Assembly (NCBI RefSeq): GCF_040183065.1
Contig: NC_091126.1
Location: forward strand, 147,586,204 to 147,650,203
DNA length: 64,000 nt
From: Periplaneta americana
Taxonomy: Eukaryota > Arthropoda > Insecta > Blattodea > Blattidae
Direction of reading: 5' to 3'
Position numbers and translations under genes: made by a program. The stretch's first letter is position 1, and the number at the start of each line of letters is the position of its first letter. This document shows, piece after piece, positions 42,601-46,135 of this stretch. The notes beneath the pieces are model-generated. The model made no database searches. It saw only the letters and a list, made by a program, of their open reading frames with translations, and was not told the origin of the DNA.

Positions 42601-45287
42601 GCTGGAAGCAGGTGGATAAACAAAATCATAAAATTTACCCTATCTGATGGGTCCAAGGTTTCCGCAATCATGAAATGTATTCAACACATGATAGGTTTAA
42701 TAGGATTATTCTCTTCACTTCAATCAGTTGTACTATTTCGAGAGACATGGCACCTGAATGTAAAGGTTAATTTGAAAACTGCAAGTTACAGTACTGCAGA
42801 ATTGTAGACCTAGAATAAAATTGCACTGTATTTTCCTTTTCCCGTCTTATCTACTGTAGTTCGAAGTTGCAAAGAATTTACTGTAGTACTGTAGACTATA
42901 TTTAGAATTAAACTACAGTAATACATTTCATTTAAAGCATGAAGGGATACATAATGCATATTATAAATTTACTCTTAGATTGGGGAGCTTGCCTCCCAAT
43001 AAAGGACACCTCCCAGATGCGGACAGATTGTTACGTCCCTTCGATGTCTGTAAATGAGAGGTTTCATTGTACCCACTGTGTGTGCTTGTTGACTGAGAAT
43101 TCAAGGCTTACTAGGAGCCTGGAGATCTACACTGCCATGAGAGAGGCTGAACTCCTTATTGGAGAACCAGAACATGACTCATCAATTCCTGGCTTTGGAA
43201 AGGAGAATTTTAAGATGGGTAACCAGACTTTTGATCGGAAAATGCCATACGAATAAGCACTTACATGTCCACCGCTGTGGAGTAAAGGTTAGTCTTCTTG
43301 GCCGTGAAACGAGCAGGCCTGGGTTAAAATCCTGGGCGGGACAAGTTATTTGGTTGGGGGTTTTTTCGAGGTTTTTCCTCAACCACTCGTAACTTTCGGT
43401 GTTGGAGCTCAGGCTCATTTCGCCTTCATTAGTATCATTTCCATTAATGATCTCAGTAGTTTACAGGTCGACCAGAAGGACATGGTGGACATGGTTCTAG
43501 AATCTGCCAATAGGCGGATCTGTGTGCAGGAGCTGCACGTATTCAGCAAGCCACAGAGACTTTAATAAGCAGACTGTGAGCGACTGGGGGAATGAAGCTC
43601 CTTTGGATAGATGGCACCTTGGTGAGTCGTGGAATGGATGGCGACATGTTCTTCTGGTTGAGGATGCAGCAGATTCAGGCACGTGAATTGCACACAGATG
43701 CCATCAATCTGAGGAGGCTGCAGAATAATATCACAGGCAGATGTAGGATCAGGTCTCCAGTCTGAACTGGATGCTATGCCTGAATGAAGAGATTTTAAGG
43801 AATTCAATAATCATTCCAACAAAAGGAGGTTGCAAAATAAGCCTAAGGTGGTAGTGCTTGTCTACAGGCCCTCCTCCAAAGGAAAAAAAAAAAAACATAC
43901 ATATACTAGGCCTTAGTGATGAACCAATTTGTAGGATATGTGGGATGAACGTTAAGCAATCACCTTACATTTTGCTGGATTGTCCGGGTCTAAGTCAAAT
44001 CGGGCATGGTTATCTCAGGAAACAGATGCTGTCTCCAGAGAAATTTCAGGAAATTAAACTCAACAGCACCGCAAAGATGGCAACACATTGCAGTCTTCTG
44101 AGTTGAATTCCAGTTTATGGGGTACAAAATGGGTATTTTGTCCCTAAGTGTTGTATTAGTAGTCTAAATCCTTAAATCAGAAGGAAAAGAAAAAGGAGAT
44201 TGAGAAGTTGGGGTGTCCCTACCTGTTGAGCACTGCATGAATGTTAGCACCAGATTGAAGCACTGATATTGATTTAATGGCCAGTCATTTTGAAAAGCGG
44301 AAAAAAATATTTTATCTACTTACCAAGAACAAGGAGACTAAATCCAGAAGTTTCATGAAGAACATCCAATAATTTTTTAAAGGTTCAAAACTGTAACAAT
44401 TCTGAGACAATAACAAATCTGCAATTTGTTGTTGCAAATTTCCAATAAAATCCGGAGACCATTCATTGTATGATACTGTTGTGTTGTTGATTTATGTAGT
44501 TCCCAATACAAAGTCCATTAATAAATTTATATAGCTCACGAGAAATGCATATCAATATGATCTATACATACAGAGTGTTTCCGGGCTAGTGTTACAAACT
44601 TTCAAGGATGATGGAGAAGGACACATGTATCAATTTGAGATAAGGAACTCTGGTCCGGAAATGACTGAGTTATAAGCAAAAGTAGTTGTGTGGAAATGGA
44701 ATTGTAATTTCGCAACATGTGCCCTCCTTCCCTTAACTTTTGGAACAATCGTGGAAAGATGGTATGGGCCGGATGTCTCCTACGTGGGTACTTGTTCCGA
44801 TACAATCTGTGCGCTTGTCTACTGTTTCCATTGGCTCATCTGTATTCGAAAATCAGGTCTGCTTATTCCGCTCTCGTGTACTCCTCCATTTCACTAGGAC
44901 TGATCAACTGGACACTGCAACTTGTACACATACACTGCTGTCTACAGACGTGCATATCAGGACTGACCATGTCCATTACACATTATGCCATCACCATTGC
45001 TTTAGTGTAGTTTCCTTTCCCCACCCCTCAGATAGAGCACTGAATGGAATATCCAATTCTGTGTCATTCACAGGTTTGTAAAAAAGAAACAGAAGTTACT
45101 TTATGAATAGCCCTCATATATATTTTTACTAATAAATGTATGTCATAATTACCCCACTTTTCAAACGATACAGACCTGAGGCCCTGTCTCCACAGACCAC
45201 ACACAGCTCCACACCCAGACATAATGAGCGCACCTTGTCCTGTACTACAAGACCTGTACTCATATCTATGTCCAGCATTTGCTCCAT
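8012..45287 (-). CDS. Hr78: Hr78 orphan nuclear receptor, full gene span, nine coding exons
   Basis: This is a ligand-regulated or orphan transcription factor of the NR2 class that acts in the nucleus; in Drosophila Hr78 works in ecdysone-linked development. Coding exons on the minus strand, in transcript order, are 45287-45176, 41223-41044, 32284-32081, 20989-20835, 19472-19246, 15131-14963, 12028-11920, 10509-10246 and 8085-8012. Every junction has AG/GT borders and the phases match, giving 1494 nt, or 497 codons plus stop. Residues 29-94 form two C4 zinc fingers (C29, C32, C46, C49; C65, C71, C81, C84) with P-box EGCKG. Residues 98-105 read SVQHERKP, a junction I recall from Hr78. Residues about 240-473 are the ligand-binding domain, with [15 protein letters not shown] and LFFAGLIGN typical of TR2/TR4/Hr78. 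Introns run from 1.4 to 11 kb and are full of transposons. Exon 9 and any 5' untranslated exons are inferred. TR2/TR4-like is the only close alternative name. Confidence 0.9.
8194..8806. mobile_element. Non-autonomous TIR element, ACTACTGGGTGTTC family, copy 1
   Basis: The left end is ACTACTGGGTGTTCATTTC and the right end is a decayed inverse (TTTGAACTGAACATGCAGT). A second copy lies in inverted orientation at 28664-29264. The interior holds only fragments of a helix-turn-helix-like ORF. It sits in Hr78 intron 8. Confidence 0.7.
9308..9694. mobile_element. Composite element: MITE-like ends around a tRNA-like segment
   Basis: The ends CAGTAGTGGCAAAAAAAAC and the inverse AGTAGTGGCCAGAAAAAAA are inverted repeats near TATA. 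On the minus strand the interior holds a tRNA-like segment with a B-box GGTTCGAATCC and an A-box-like GCACAATAGACTGG. It lies in Hr78 intron 8. Confidence 0.55.
9756..9927. repeat. Near-perfect 75-bp-arm hairpin
   Basis: The left arm (about 9756-9833) and right arm (about 9849-9927) are inverted copies with only a few mismatches, separated by about 15 bases. Inner stem bases include CAGCTGTTTCAGTGCT and the outer stem includes TTAATTGATTAACTAGTGG-like sequence. It lies in Hr78 intron 8. It may be a palindromic MITE; no ORF. Confidence 0.85.
9928..10245. other. Hr78: Hr78 intron 8, remaining part
   Basis: AT-rich intron sequence leading to the exon 8 donor; nothing else is recognised. Confidence 0.5.
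10246..10509 (-). CDS. Hr78: Hr78 coding exon 8 (end of ligand-binding domain)
   Basis: The 264-nt exon (acceptor TTGCAG, donor GTAAGT) encodes [15 protein letters not shown], a run of Arg/Leu residues, and then [20 protein letters not shown] followed by [14 protein letters not shown]. These are helices 9-12 of the NR2C/NR2D ligand-binding domain. The donor falls after the first base of a Gly codon, so a short final exon is needed. Confidence 0.93.
10974..11375 (-). pseudogene. Penelope-like element, C-terminal GIY-YIG endonuclease fragment
   Basis: The minus strand has an open frame without ATG, ending at TGA (10976-10974). It reads [12 protein letters not shown], then [20 protein letters not shown] and [12 protein letters not shown], the C-x2-C pair and I-G-Q-T-x-R match the GIY-YIG nuclease at the C-terminus of Penelope-like retroelements, which nicks target DNA for reverse transcription. 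The reverse-transcriptase domain is not present, so this is a truncated copy. It sits in Hr78 intron 7. Confidence 0.75.
11376..11919. other. Hr78: Hr78 intron 7, remaining part
   Basis: Intron sequence with a short G run at about 11811. No further gene or repeat boundary is recognised. Confidence 0.4.
11920..12028 (-). CDS. Hr78: Hr78 coding exon 7 (ligand-binding domain)
   Basis: The 109-nt exon (acceptor ATTGCAG, donor GTGAGT) encodes [20 protein letters not shown] and then [13 protein letters not shown]. The [11 protein letters not shown] segment is conserved in TR2/TR4 helices 7-8. It ends one base into an Asp codon completed by exon 8. Confidence 0.9.
12029..13107. other. Hr78: Hr78 intron 6, unclassified repeat-like sequence
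   Basis: Positions 12245-12600 are less AT-rich and look like an old transposon, but I cannot find its ends or family. The remainder is AT-rich. Confidence 0.3.
13108..13357. mobile_element. MITE, GAAGGGTACACGGGAA family
   Basis: A 250-bp element with inverted ends GAAGGGTACACGGGAATAAC and the inverse GAAGGGTACACGGGAAAAAC, the similarity continuing inward through AAGGTCCAT. It is non-coding and lies in Hr78 intron 6. Confidence 0.8.
13700..13876 (+). repeat. tRNA-derived SINE, family C
   Basis: The A-box-like segment is TAGTCTAGTGACTACAGTG and the B-box is GAGTTCGATTCCCAG. The body reads ACTTGTGTTGGACAAGCCC. It directly adjoins a family B SINE. Confidence 0.65.
13877..14118 (+). repeat. tRNA-derived SINE, family B (full length)
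   Basis: The A-box is TAGCTCGGTCGG and the B-box is GGTTCGATTCC. The body is TTACCTGGTTGGG with TTTTCCGAGGTTTTCC and the tail TTGATACAGCGTCG ends in a short A run. It is followed at once by ACTGTG and a mariner fragment. Confidence 0.85.
14119..14241 (+). pseudogene. mariner transposase fragment, part 2 (inverted relative to part 1)
   Basis: The plus strand encodes [17 protein letters not shown] followed by stops. This is the end of the mariner helix-turn-helix region. The preceding part of the same domain lies at 14461-14720 on the other strand, so the transposase has been broken by an inversion. Confidence 0.6.
14242..14458 (-). repeat. tRNA-derived SINE, family B (3' truncated)
   Basis: Inverse of the family B head and body: A-box TAGCTCAGTCGG and B-box GGTTCGATTCC read on the minus strand. 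The tail after CTATCACC is missing at the junction with the mariner fragment. Confidence 0.85.
14461..14720 (-). pseudogene. mariner transposase fragment, part 1
   Basis: The minus strand encodes [18 protein letters not shown] and [14 protein letters not shown], then, after stops, [17 protein letters not shown]. This is the N-terminal DNA-binding region of a mariner transposase. It ends at ACTGTG, the same bases that open part 2 on the opposite strand. Confidence 0.65.
14963..15131 (-). CDS. Hr78: Hr78 coding exon 6 (ligand-binding domain)
   Basis: The 169-nt exon (acceptor TTTACAG, donor GTAACT) encodes [14 protein letters not shown] and then [15 protein letters not shown], ending at a complete Gln codon. 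The W-x-E-L-F-x-L-G-L-A-Q-C block is the signature helix of TR2/TR4-type receptors. It joins exon 5 by completing a Ser codon and exon 7 at phase 0. Confidence 0.92.
15132..16345. other. Hr78: Hr78 intron 5, left part, with a SINE fragment
   Basis: Positions about 15485-15575 carry a degraded minus-strand piece of the family B SINE body (inverse of TTTTTCCCCAACTGTAAGG). The rest is unremarkable. Confidence 0.5.
16346..16594 (-). pseudogene. DUF4817-like helix-turn-helix ORF of a transposon
   Basis: An 82-residue ORF with [34 protein letters not shown] and then a SVND-type segment. The F-P-x-x-x-x-P-S-R-x-T-I-x-R-L pattern matches the DUF4817 type of insect transposon helix-turn-helix. A related ORF is at 22804-23139. 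No catalytic region follows. Confidence 0.6.
16707..17330 (-). mobile_element. TIR transposon with a helix-turn-helix ORF
   Basis: The ends CTAGAGTTGACGGCAATTCG and the inverse CTAGACTAGACGGCATTTCG are inverted repeats, extending through GGAAGGYGGTT. The minus strand encodes a 105-residue ORF at 17122-16805, with [17 protein letters not shown] as a clear helix-turn-helix. The catalytic part is absent, so it is non-autonomous or deleted. Confidence 0.6.
17700..17960. repeat. Degraded tandem duplication, about 110-bp unit
   Basis: The segments AATCATTTTACA, ATCACATCCTTCGTTAAT and ACAGCTA recur in the same order in two units, with a run of A between them. Confidence 0.55.
18028..18255 (-). pseudogene. 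Transposon helix-turn-helix ORF fragment
   Basis: The minus strand encodes [20 protein letters not shown] and [19 protein letters not shown], then a frameshift and [17 protein letters not shown]. The last block resembles the [16 protein letters not shown] helix-turn-helix of the neighbouring element. It is a decayed relic with two stops. Confidence 0.45.
18256..19245. other. Hr78: Hr78 intron 5, right part
   Basis: No gene seen. Positions 18415-18450 carry AGCAGACAACTTTAACC, inverse-related to GTTGTCTGCTAG at 16730, which may mark the far end of a larger decayed element. Confidence 0.35.
19246..19472 (-). CDS. Hr78: Hr78 coding exon 5 (start of ligand-binding domain)
   Basis: This 227-nt exon (acceptor GTTACAG, donor GTGTGT) encodes an acidic lead-in, then [19 protein letters not shown] and a segment ending [11 protein letters not shown]. 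This is the helix 1 to helix 3 region of the NR2C/NR2D ligand-binding domain and is strongly diagnostic of TR2/TR4/Hr78. It ends two bases into a Ser codon that exon 6 completes. Confidence 0.92.
19525..20795. mobile_element. PIF/Harbinger-type transposon filling Hr78 intron 4
   Basis: The ends GGGCCGTATTCATAAACGAG and the inverse GGGTCGTATTCATAGACGAG are inverted repeats, and the element is flanked by TTA on both sides (19522-19524, 20796-20798), the 3-bp target duplication of Harbinger elements. It is 1271 bp with no intact transposase. It begins 52 bp from exon 5 and ends 39 bp from exon 4. Confidence 0.85.
19854..20099. mobile_element. MITE nested in the Harbinger element
   Basis: The inverted ends AGGGCTTATTGTGAAACTAA and the inverse AGGGCTTAATGTGAAACTAA define a 246-bp non-coding insert with continuing ACGTAA similarity. 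Confidence 0.75.
20835..20989 (-). CDS. Hr78: Hr78 coding exon 4 (hinge)
   Basis: The 155-nt exon has acceptor TTTCAG and donor GTAAAG and no in-frame stop. It starts with the two bases completing an Asp codon, contains [18 protein letters not shown], and ends [11 protein letters not shown]. The acidic and Ser-rich stretch followed by a predicted helix fits the TR2/TR4/Hr78 hinge leading into the ligand-binding domain. Phase agreement with both neighbours supports it. Another phase-compatible exon in the 11-kb intron 3 cannot be excluded. Confidence 0.82.
21195..21264 (+). repeat. Left half of a SINE split by a transposon
   Basis: ATTATTCAAGTCTGCTTCAC through TGATTTGCATAA matches the unit repeated at 50657-51310. 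The matching right half resumes at 23760 after the transposon. Confidence 0.7.
21362..22803. mobile_element. Long member of the CCACAGTCTAG MITE family, nested
   Basis: The left end CCACAGTCAACTATATACAG with CACGAAGCTT, and the right end GACTGTATATACTAGACTGTG, match the MITE at 27946-28130, as does the right-hand core GCGATAGTAGCGATCC. The extra interior of about 1.25 kb has no recognised ORF. It cuts the transposase frame after KPYRV. Confidence 0.6.
22804..23139 (-). pseudogene. Transposase N-terminus (DUF4817-like, double helix-turn-helix), truncated
   Basis: A 111-residue ORF with [34 protein letters not shown], then [20 protein letters not shown] and LLKLKPYRV. The first block is DUF4817-like; the second is a mariner/IS630-type helix-turn-helix. 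The frame stops where the nested element at 22803 begins, and no catalytic Asp motif follows, so the rest has been lost. Confidence 0.65.
23261..23648. mobile_element. 388-bp MITE, AAGGCYCATTCACAATG family, copy 1
   Basis: Inverted ends AGGCCCATTCACAATGAAAA and AAGGCTCATTCACAATGAAA. Flanked by the 8-bp duplication AACTGATA (23253-23260, 23649-23656), as for hAT elements. The second copy, of exactly the same length and opposite orientation, is at 32561-32948. Confidence 0.85.
23760..23925 (+). repeat. Right half of the split SINE
   Basis: GTTAACAGAAAACCACAATT, TTTGTCAGCCCACTTGAG and GAGACGGTGTCGGGTGTAG match the 292-bp unit at 50657-51310. It ends inside the tRNA-like head at TTCCTGGGTAGA. 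Confidence 0.7.
24068..25411 (+). pseudogene. hAT transposase relic, interrupted by a SINE
   Basis: Pieces in order: [47 protein letters not shown]; after a SINE insertion, [16 protein letters not shown]; then [20 protein letters not shown] and [10 protein letters not shown]. The last block is the C-terminal hAT dimerisation region (S-x-x-x-E-R-x-F-x-x-x-x-x-x-W-x-x-x-R-N). Frame changes near 24366 and 25110-25130 show it is dead. It would have been a cut-and-paste transposase. No link to the finger fragments at 2888 or 33792 can be shown. Confidence 0.75.
24526..24782 (-). repeat. tRNA-derived SINE, family A, with target duplication
   Basis: On the minus strand the head carries A-box-like TAGAGTAATGGTCAG and B-box GGTTCGATTCCCAG. 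The duplication CTGAAAAATGAG flanks it at 24514-24525 and 24783-24794. It inserted into the hAT relic. Confidence 0.9.
25412..25755. other. Hr78: Hr78 intron 3, no recognised feature
   Basis: AT-rich sequence between the hAT relic and a SINE; nothing seen. Confidence 0.4.
25768..26016 (-). repeat. tRNA-derived SINE, family B, with target duplication
   Basis: Full family B element on the minus strand: B-box GGTTCGATCCCC, body and tail. The 12-bp duplication ATGTAGATGTAT flanks it at 25756-25767 and 26017-26028. Confidence 0.9.
26029..26963. other. Hr78: Hr78 intron 3, no recognised feature
   Basis: AT-rich sequence with homopolymer runs near 26410. A short ATATCGTATCATATC-type patch at 26850 is not diagnostic. 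Confidence 0.35.
26964..27213 (-). repeat. tRNA-derived SINE, family B (degraded)
   Basis: Family B body and tail on the minus strand with several changes, for example the B-box GGTTTGATTCCC. Older than the copy at 25768. Confidence 0.75.
27556..27712 (-). mobile_element. LINE 3' end with TTAC/GTAA simple tail
   Basis: The minus strand reads [20 protein letters not shown] and [13 protein letters not shown], a typical end of a non-LTR retrotransposon ORF, followed by a (TAAG)n tail (CTTACTTACTTAC on the plus strand). Confidence 0.75.
27946..28130. mobile_element. MITE of the CCACAGTCTAG family (intact)
   Basis: A 185-bp element with ends CCACAGTCTAGTATATACAG and the inverse CCACAGTCTAGTATATACAG, flanked by TA at 27944-27945 and 28131-28132. 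The target duplication and small size suggest a mariner/Tc-mobilised MITE. Confidence 0.85.
28296..28396 (+). mobile_element. Probable LINE 3' end with AATA repeat tail
   Basis: GTGGAAGAGAAGGCCTGATG and CTTCGCCAGAATAAATAAAT look like a retrotransposon terminus with an (AAAT)n tail. This is from pattern only. Confidence 0.4.
28664..29264. mobile_element. Non-autonomous TIR element, ACTACTGGGTGTTC family, copy 2
   Basis: Ends ACTACTGGGTGTTCAGTTCA and the inverse ACTACTGGGTGTTCATTTCA. The interior matches copy 1 at 8194-8806 in the opposite direction. A 5' ORF fragment ([18 protein letters not shown]) resembles a short helix-turn-helix start. Confidence 0.8.
29302..29381. repeat. (TAA)n microsatellite, left block
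   Basis: About 80 bp of TAA with one CAA interruption. The array continues after the transposon at 30566. Confidence 0.95.
29382..30565. mobile_element. TA-target transposon inserted into a (TAA)n array
   Basis: Ends CAGTAAAACCTGTTCAAGAC and the inverse CAATGAAACCTGTTCAAATC, each bordered by TA. It is 1184 bp. I could not find a transposase; CAGT/CAAT-AAACCTG ends are of the mariner/pogo style. Confidence 0.7.
30566..30690. repeat. (TAA)n microsatellite, right block
   Basis: TAA units resume directly after the transposon and decay into mixed AT-rich units by about 30690. Confidence 0.9.
30798..31688 (-). mobile_element. Harbinger-type element with transposase relic
   Basis: The right end reads inverse GGGCCAAATTCATAGTCAAC and the left end a decayed TCGAATCATAGTCATCAC. 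The minus strand has a 147-residue ORF at 31560-31117 with [20 protein letters not shown], the N-terminal block of Harbinger nuclease transposases (HARBI1 type). The catalytic D-D-E part is missing, so it is a dead, deleted copy in Hr78 intron 3. Confidence 0.6.
31117..31560 (-). pseudogene. Harbinger transposase N-terminal fragment
   Basis: 147 residues. The acidic N-terminal part is followed by [20 protein letters not shown], which fits the helical domain preceding the nuclease in PIF/Harbinger transposases. After about residue 115 the sequence turns to a hydrophobic, non-homologous tail, consistent with a deletion junction. Confidence 0.6.
31689..32080. other. Hr78: Hr78 intron 3, start
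   Basis: Intron sequence downstream of the exon 3 donor; no feature recognised. Confidence 0.4.
32081..32284 (-). CDS. Hr78: Hr78 coding exon 3 (C-terminal extension and hinge)
   Basis: The acceptor TTTTAG is followed by the two bases that complete a serine codon, giving SVQHERKP, the C-terminal extension of the DNA-binding domain. The rest (residues about 106-165) is a polar hinge rich in Ser, Lys and Asn with no fold I can see. The donor is GTTAGC. The length of 204 nt keeps phase 1 into exon 4. Two inverted copies of one 388-bp MITE lie on either side of this exon in the flanking introns. Confidence 0.88.
32561..32948. mobile_element. 388-bp MITE, AAGGCYCATTCACAATG family, copy 2
   Basis: Ends AGGCTCATTCACAATGAAAA and the inverse AAGGCCCATTCACAATGAAA. 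Same length as copy 1 and opposite in orientation. No clear 8-bp duplication remains. It lies in Hr78 intron 2. Confidence 0.85.
32949..33547. other. Hr78: Hr78 intron 2, no recognised feature
   Basis: Ordinary AT-rich sequence. Confidence 0.4.
33548..33760 (+). repeat. tRNA-derived SINE, family A
   Basis: Head CACTTGTGGAGTAACGGTTA and a B-box-like GGTTCTAATCCCGG, then TACCTGGTTGAGG and ACCCCAGACTCATTTCACTGG. Confidence 0.85.
33792..34000 (+). pseudogene. hAT-type transposase N-terminal zinc-finger fragment
   Basis: The plus strand encodes [20 protein letters not shown], then [20 protein letters not shown] and HFNKAH. The Y-F-V-V, C-x2-C and H-x4-H arrangement is that of hAT fingers. It is related in type to the fragment at 2888-3140 but not a copy of it. 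The frame ends in non-coding sequence after GMHKLSGK. Confidence 0.5.
34001..34723. other. Hr78: Hr78 intron 2, no recognised feature
   Basis: No convincing ORF or repeat boundary. Confidence 0.35.
34724..35705 (+). mobile_element. Helitron-like non-autonomous element
   Basis: It begins TCTATACTAATAATAAATC after an A and ends GGTACGGCTAG before a T, the A/T insertion site and TC...CTAG ends of Helitrons. A small GTGC...GCAC stem precedes the end. The TGTCTGTCTGTC run and GATTTCGATGAAAATTGG are common in such insect elements. No helicase ORF. Confidence 0.5.
35706..37244. other. Hr78: Hr78 intron 2, no recognised feature
   Basis: AT-rich sequence; I see no gene, structured RNA or clear repeat. 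Confidence 0.4.
37245..38035. repeat. TTAGG-rich minisatellite, about 145-bp unit
   Basis: AAACTGTGACAGGTTAGG recurs near 37323, 37465, 37613, 37751, 37906 and 38010 (one base varies), with TTTAGGCTTTTRTTRTGCC between. Spacings are 142, 148, 138, 155 and 104. The inner motif AGGTTAGGTTAGG echoes the insect telomere repeat but is embedded in longer units. Confidence 0.9.
38066..38640 (+). pseudogene. Merlin/ISXO2-type transposase relic
   Basis: The frame reads [38 protein letters not shown], then [13 protein letters not shown] and FRHLTE. These are the VEIDE, W-V-L-G and T-D-C-W-x-G-Y blocks of the IS1595/ISXO2 DDE domain used by Merlin transposons. A frameshift follows, and the rest ([20 protein letters not shown], a stop, [19 protein letters not shown]) completes the domain. 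The stop and frameshift make it inactive. A splice-acceptor-like TTTCAG precedes it at 38077. Confidence 0.8.
38641..40162. other. Hr78: Hr78 intron 2, no recognised feature
   Basis: No convincing gene or repeat seen. Confidence 0.4.
40163..40735. repeat. Unclassified repeat with inverted segments and a terminal hairpin
   Basis: TTTATGCTCGACCAT at 40164 is repeated in inverse (ATGGTCGAGCATAAA) at 40630. At 40665-40725 GCCTATAATGGTAATTAAGA pairs with TCTTAATTACTATCATTATAGGC across about 22 bases. It is probably a transposon fragment of a class I cannot name. Confidence 0.5.
41044..41223 (-). CDS. Hr78: Hr78 coding exon 2 (core of the DNA-binding domain)
   Basis: The exon is 180 nt, entering with acceptor TCACAG and leaving at donor GTAAGG. 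It encodes [18 protein letters not shown], then the second zinc finger with C65, C71, C81 and C84, ending GMRSD. The P-box EGCKG sets recognition of AGGTCA-type half sites in this family. The ATG further upstream in the same frame belongs to intron sequence; the splice site, not that ATG, marks the true exon start. Confidence 0.95.
41953..42110 (+). pseudogene. MADF-domain exon relic, frameshifted
   Basis: ATG at 41953 opens [36 protein letters not shown], then a frameshift to [11 protein letters not shown] and a donor GTAAGT. The L-I/Y-D and W-x-x-I-A pattern is that of MADF (Myb-like) domains, which accompany Harbinger transposases. The nearby end at 42553 (inverse AAGGCTGGTTCACAATAAAC) supports a transposon origin rather than a host gene. 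Confidence 0.55.
42438..42555 (-). mobile_element. Terminal fragment of an AAGGCTGGTTCACAATAAACC element
   Basis: The inverse of CGGTTTATTGTGAACCAGCC ends at a TTA, and GAACGAGAACC-type sequence continues inward. The same ends bound the MITE at 63062-63265. Confidence 0.65.
43100..43266 (+). mobile_element. Non-LTR retrotransposon coding fragment
   Basis: Short frames such as [20 protein letters not shown] and [14 protein letters not shown] resemble the RT-distal part of LINE ORFs. No domain is complete. Confidence 0.35.
43267..43450 (+). repeat. tRNA-derived SINE, family A
   Basis: Head CACCGCTGTGGAGTAAAGG, then GGTTAAAATCCTGG in the B-box position, TTATTTGGTTGGGGG and CTCAGGCTCATTTCGCC. 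Confidence 0.8.
43451..44110 (+). pseudogene. LINE C-terminal zinc-knuckle relic
   Basis: At 43897-44060 the frame reads [20 protein letters not shown] and [17 protein letters not shown], a C-x2-C...H/L-x4-C type knuckle commonly found after the RNase H or RT domain of non-LTR elements. The His position is replaced in YILLDC. The 5' part is too decayed to place. Confidence 0.5.
44574..45052. repeat. Unclassified interspersed-repeat-like segment
   Basis: It starts CAGAGTGTTTCCGGGCTAG and continues CTCTGGTCCGGAAATGACTG. This looks like a transposon terminus but I find no matching far end and no ORF. Confidence 0.35.
45053..45110 (-). mobile_element. mariner end fragment
   Basis: CACAGGTTTGTAAAAAAGAA and ACTTTATGAATAGCCCT match the inverse of the left end of the mariner at 5668. 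Only about 55 bp survive. It lies in Hr78 intron 1, 66 bp from the exon 1 donor. Confidence 0.75.
45176..45287 (-). CDS. Hr78: Hr78 coding exon 1 (start and first half of zinc finger 1)
   Basis: The exon reads from ATG at 45287 to [12 protein letters not shown] and ends one base into a glycine codon. C29 and C32 are the first zinc ligands. An in-frame TAG lies directly before the ATG, so the ORF cannot extend upstream without splicing. A good acceptor (pyrimidine run then TTCAG) ends at 45297, so a 9-nt untranslated leader (45296-45288) and a 5'UTR intron are likely. The donor is GTCTGT, which is weak. The phase fits exon 2, completing G38 in the ASGRHYG motif. Confidence 0.85.
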
Positions 45288-45622
45288 CTACATTGGCTGA
45301 ACACGGAAGAGGAGAAAAAATCTGTCTGAAACATAAACACTTAATTATAGCAAATGCAGACCAAGGAGAGTAGAAACAGTAGTAGTGTTTACACAGCATG
45401 CAGCAACTATGACTCTTTGCACCATTTTAAGAAAGTAGTTGAAAACAACACAAATATAACTGGCAACGATGTAAAATGCAAACACAAAATAAAGTTGCTG
45501 TCAAACTAAAACTCTAACAATAGATATCTAAAACGACACATTTTCATTATATTTTTACGCATATTGCAACAATTGTTTTTTTTTTAATATTTTACAGTGG
45601 AAAAAAAAGCACACGCACACGC

Positions 45623-45661
<39 letters not shown>

Positions 45662-46135
45662 TATCTAAATCAACAGTAAGTATTTTAAATCCCACTACTA
45701 ATTACAGTATGTTTAGGTATAAAGACTTCCAATAACAACAAAAACTGTAACTGGATTTTAGGATAAACTTTAGTGACACACTAACATAACAGTTTTATTC
45801 GTGTGTCACAGTCATTGTGTTACGTGTGTCACGTATTTTTCTTGTAGAATGTGTACATAAATCAAAATGTTGTTCATATAAGAAGTTGACTGTTACGTGA
45901 TTTGTCTCACTTTTACATTTATGAAACATTAAAAAATGAAACGGTTTTGAAAAAAATATAAACAAATGTCCAATTGAGTGACACACGAACTCTCAATCTT
46001 TATTTGTAATAATTGTAATCAAGCACGAAATAATCGTTGTATTACAGTTTCTATGCATTATAATTATTAACAAATGTCAGCACTTCATTATTAAATTGAA
46101 TTTAACATACAGTAGTAATGACTTATTTGCCTTAA
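45288..46135. other. Upstream of the Hr78 start; possible 5'UTR intron
   Basis: No promoter element is identifiable. An acceptor at 45297 suggests the transcript starts further upstream. A CA repeat lies at 45610-45656. Confidence 0.35.
45610..45656. repeat. (CA)n microsatellite
   Basis: ACGCACACGCACAC followed by a pure CA run of about 25 bp. Confidence 0.92.

Larger units (their letters stand above)
41390..43069. mobile_element. Possible TA-target transposon with degraded ends
   Basis: CAGGGAAACCTGTCCTTATG at the left and the inverse CAATGAAACCTCTCATTTAC at the right, each next to TA, with GGACA motifs inside both ends. The interior contains the MADF relic and a Harbinger end and is not one clean element. 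Moderate to low certainty. Confidence 0.4.

Noticed and set aside
44688..45081. Three overlapping plus-strand ORFs
   Set aside because: Different frames of the same repeat-like segment and no shared domain; likely chance.
45064..45399. 111-residue minus-strand ORF covering Hr78 exon 1
   Set aside because: Its frame is not the one encoding [12 protein letters not shown]; the zinc-finger frame is shifted and is the one that joins exon 2.
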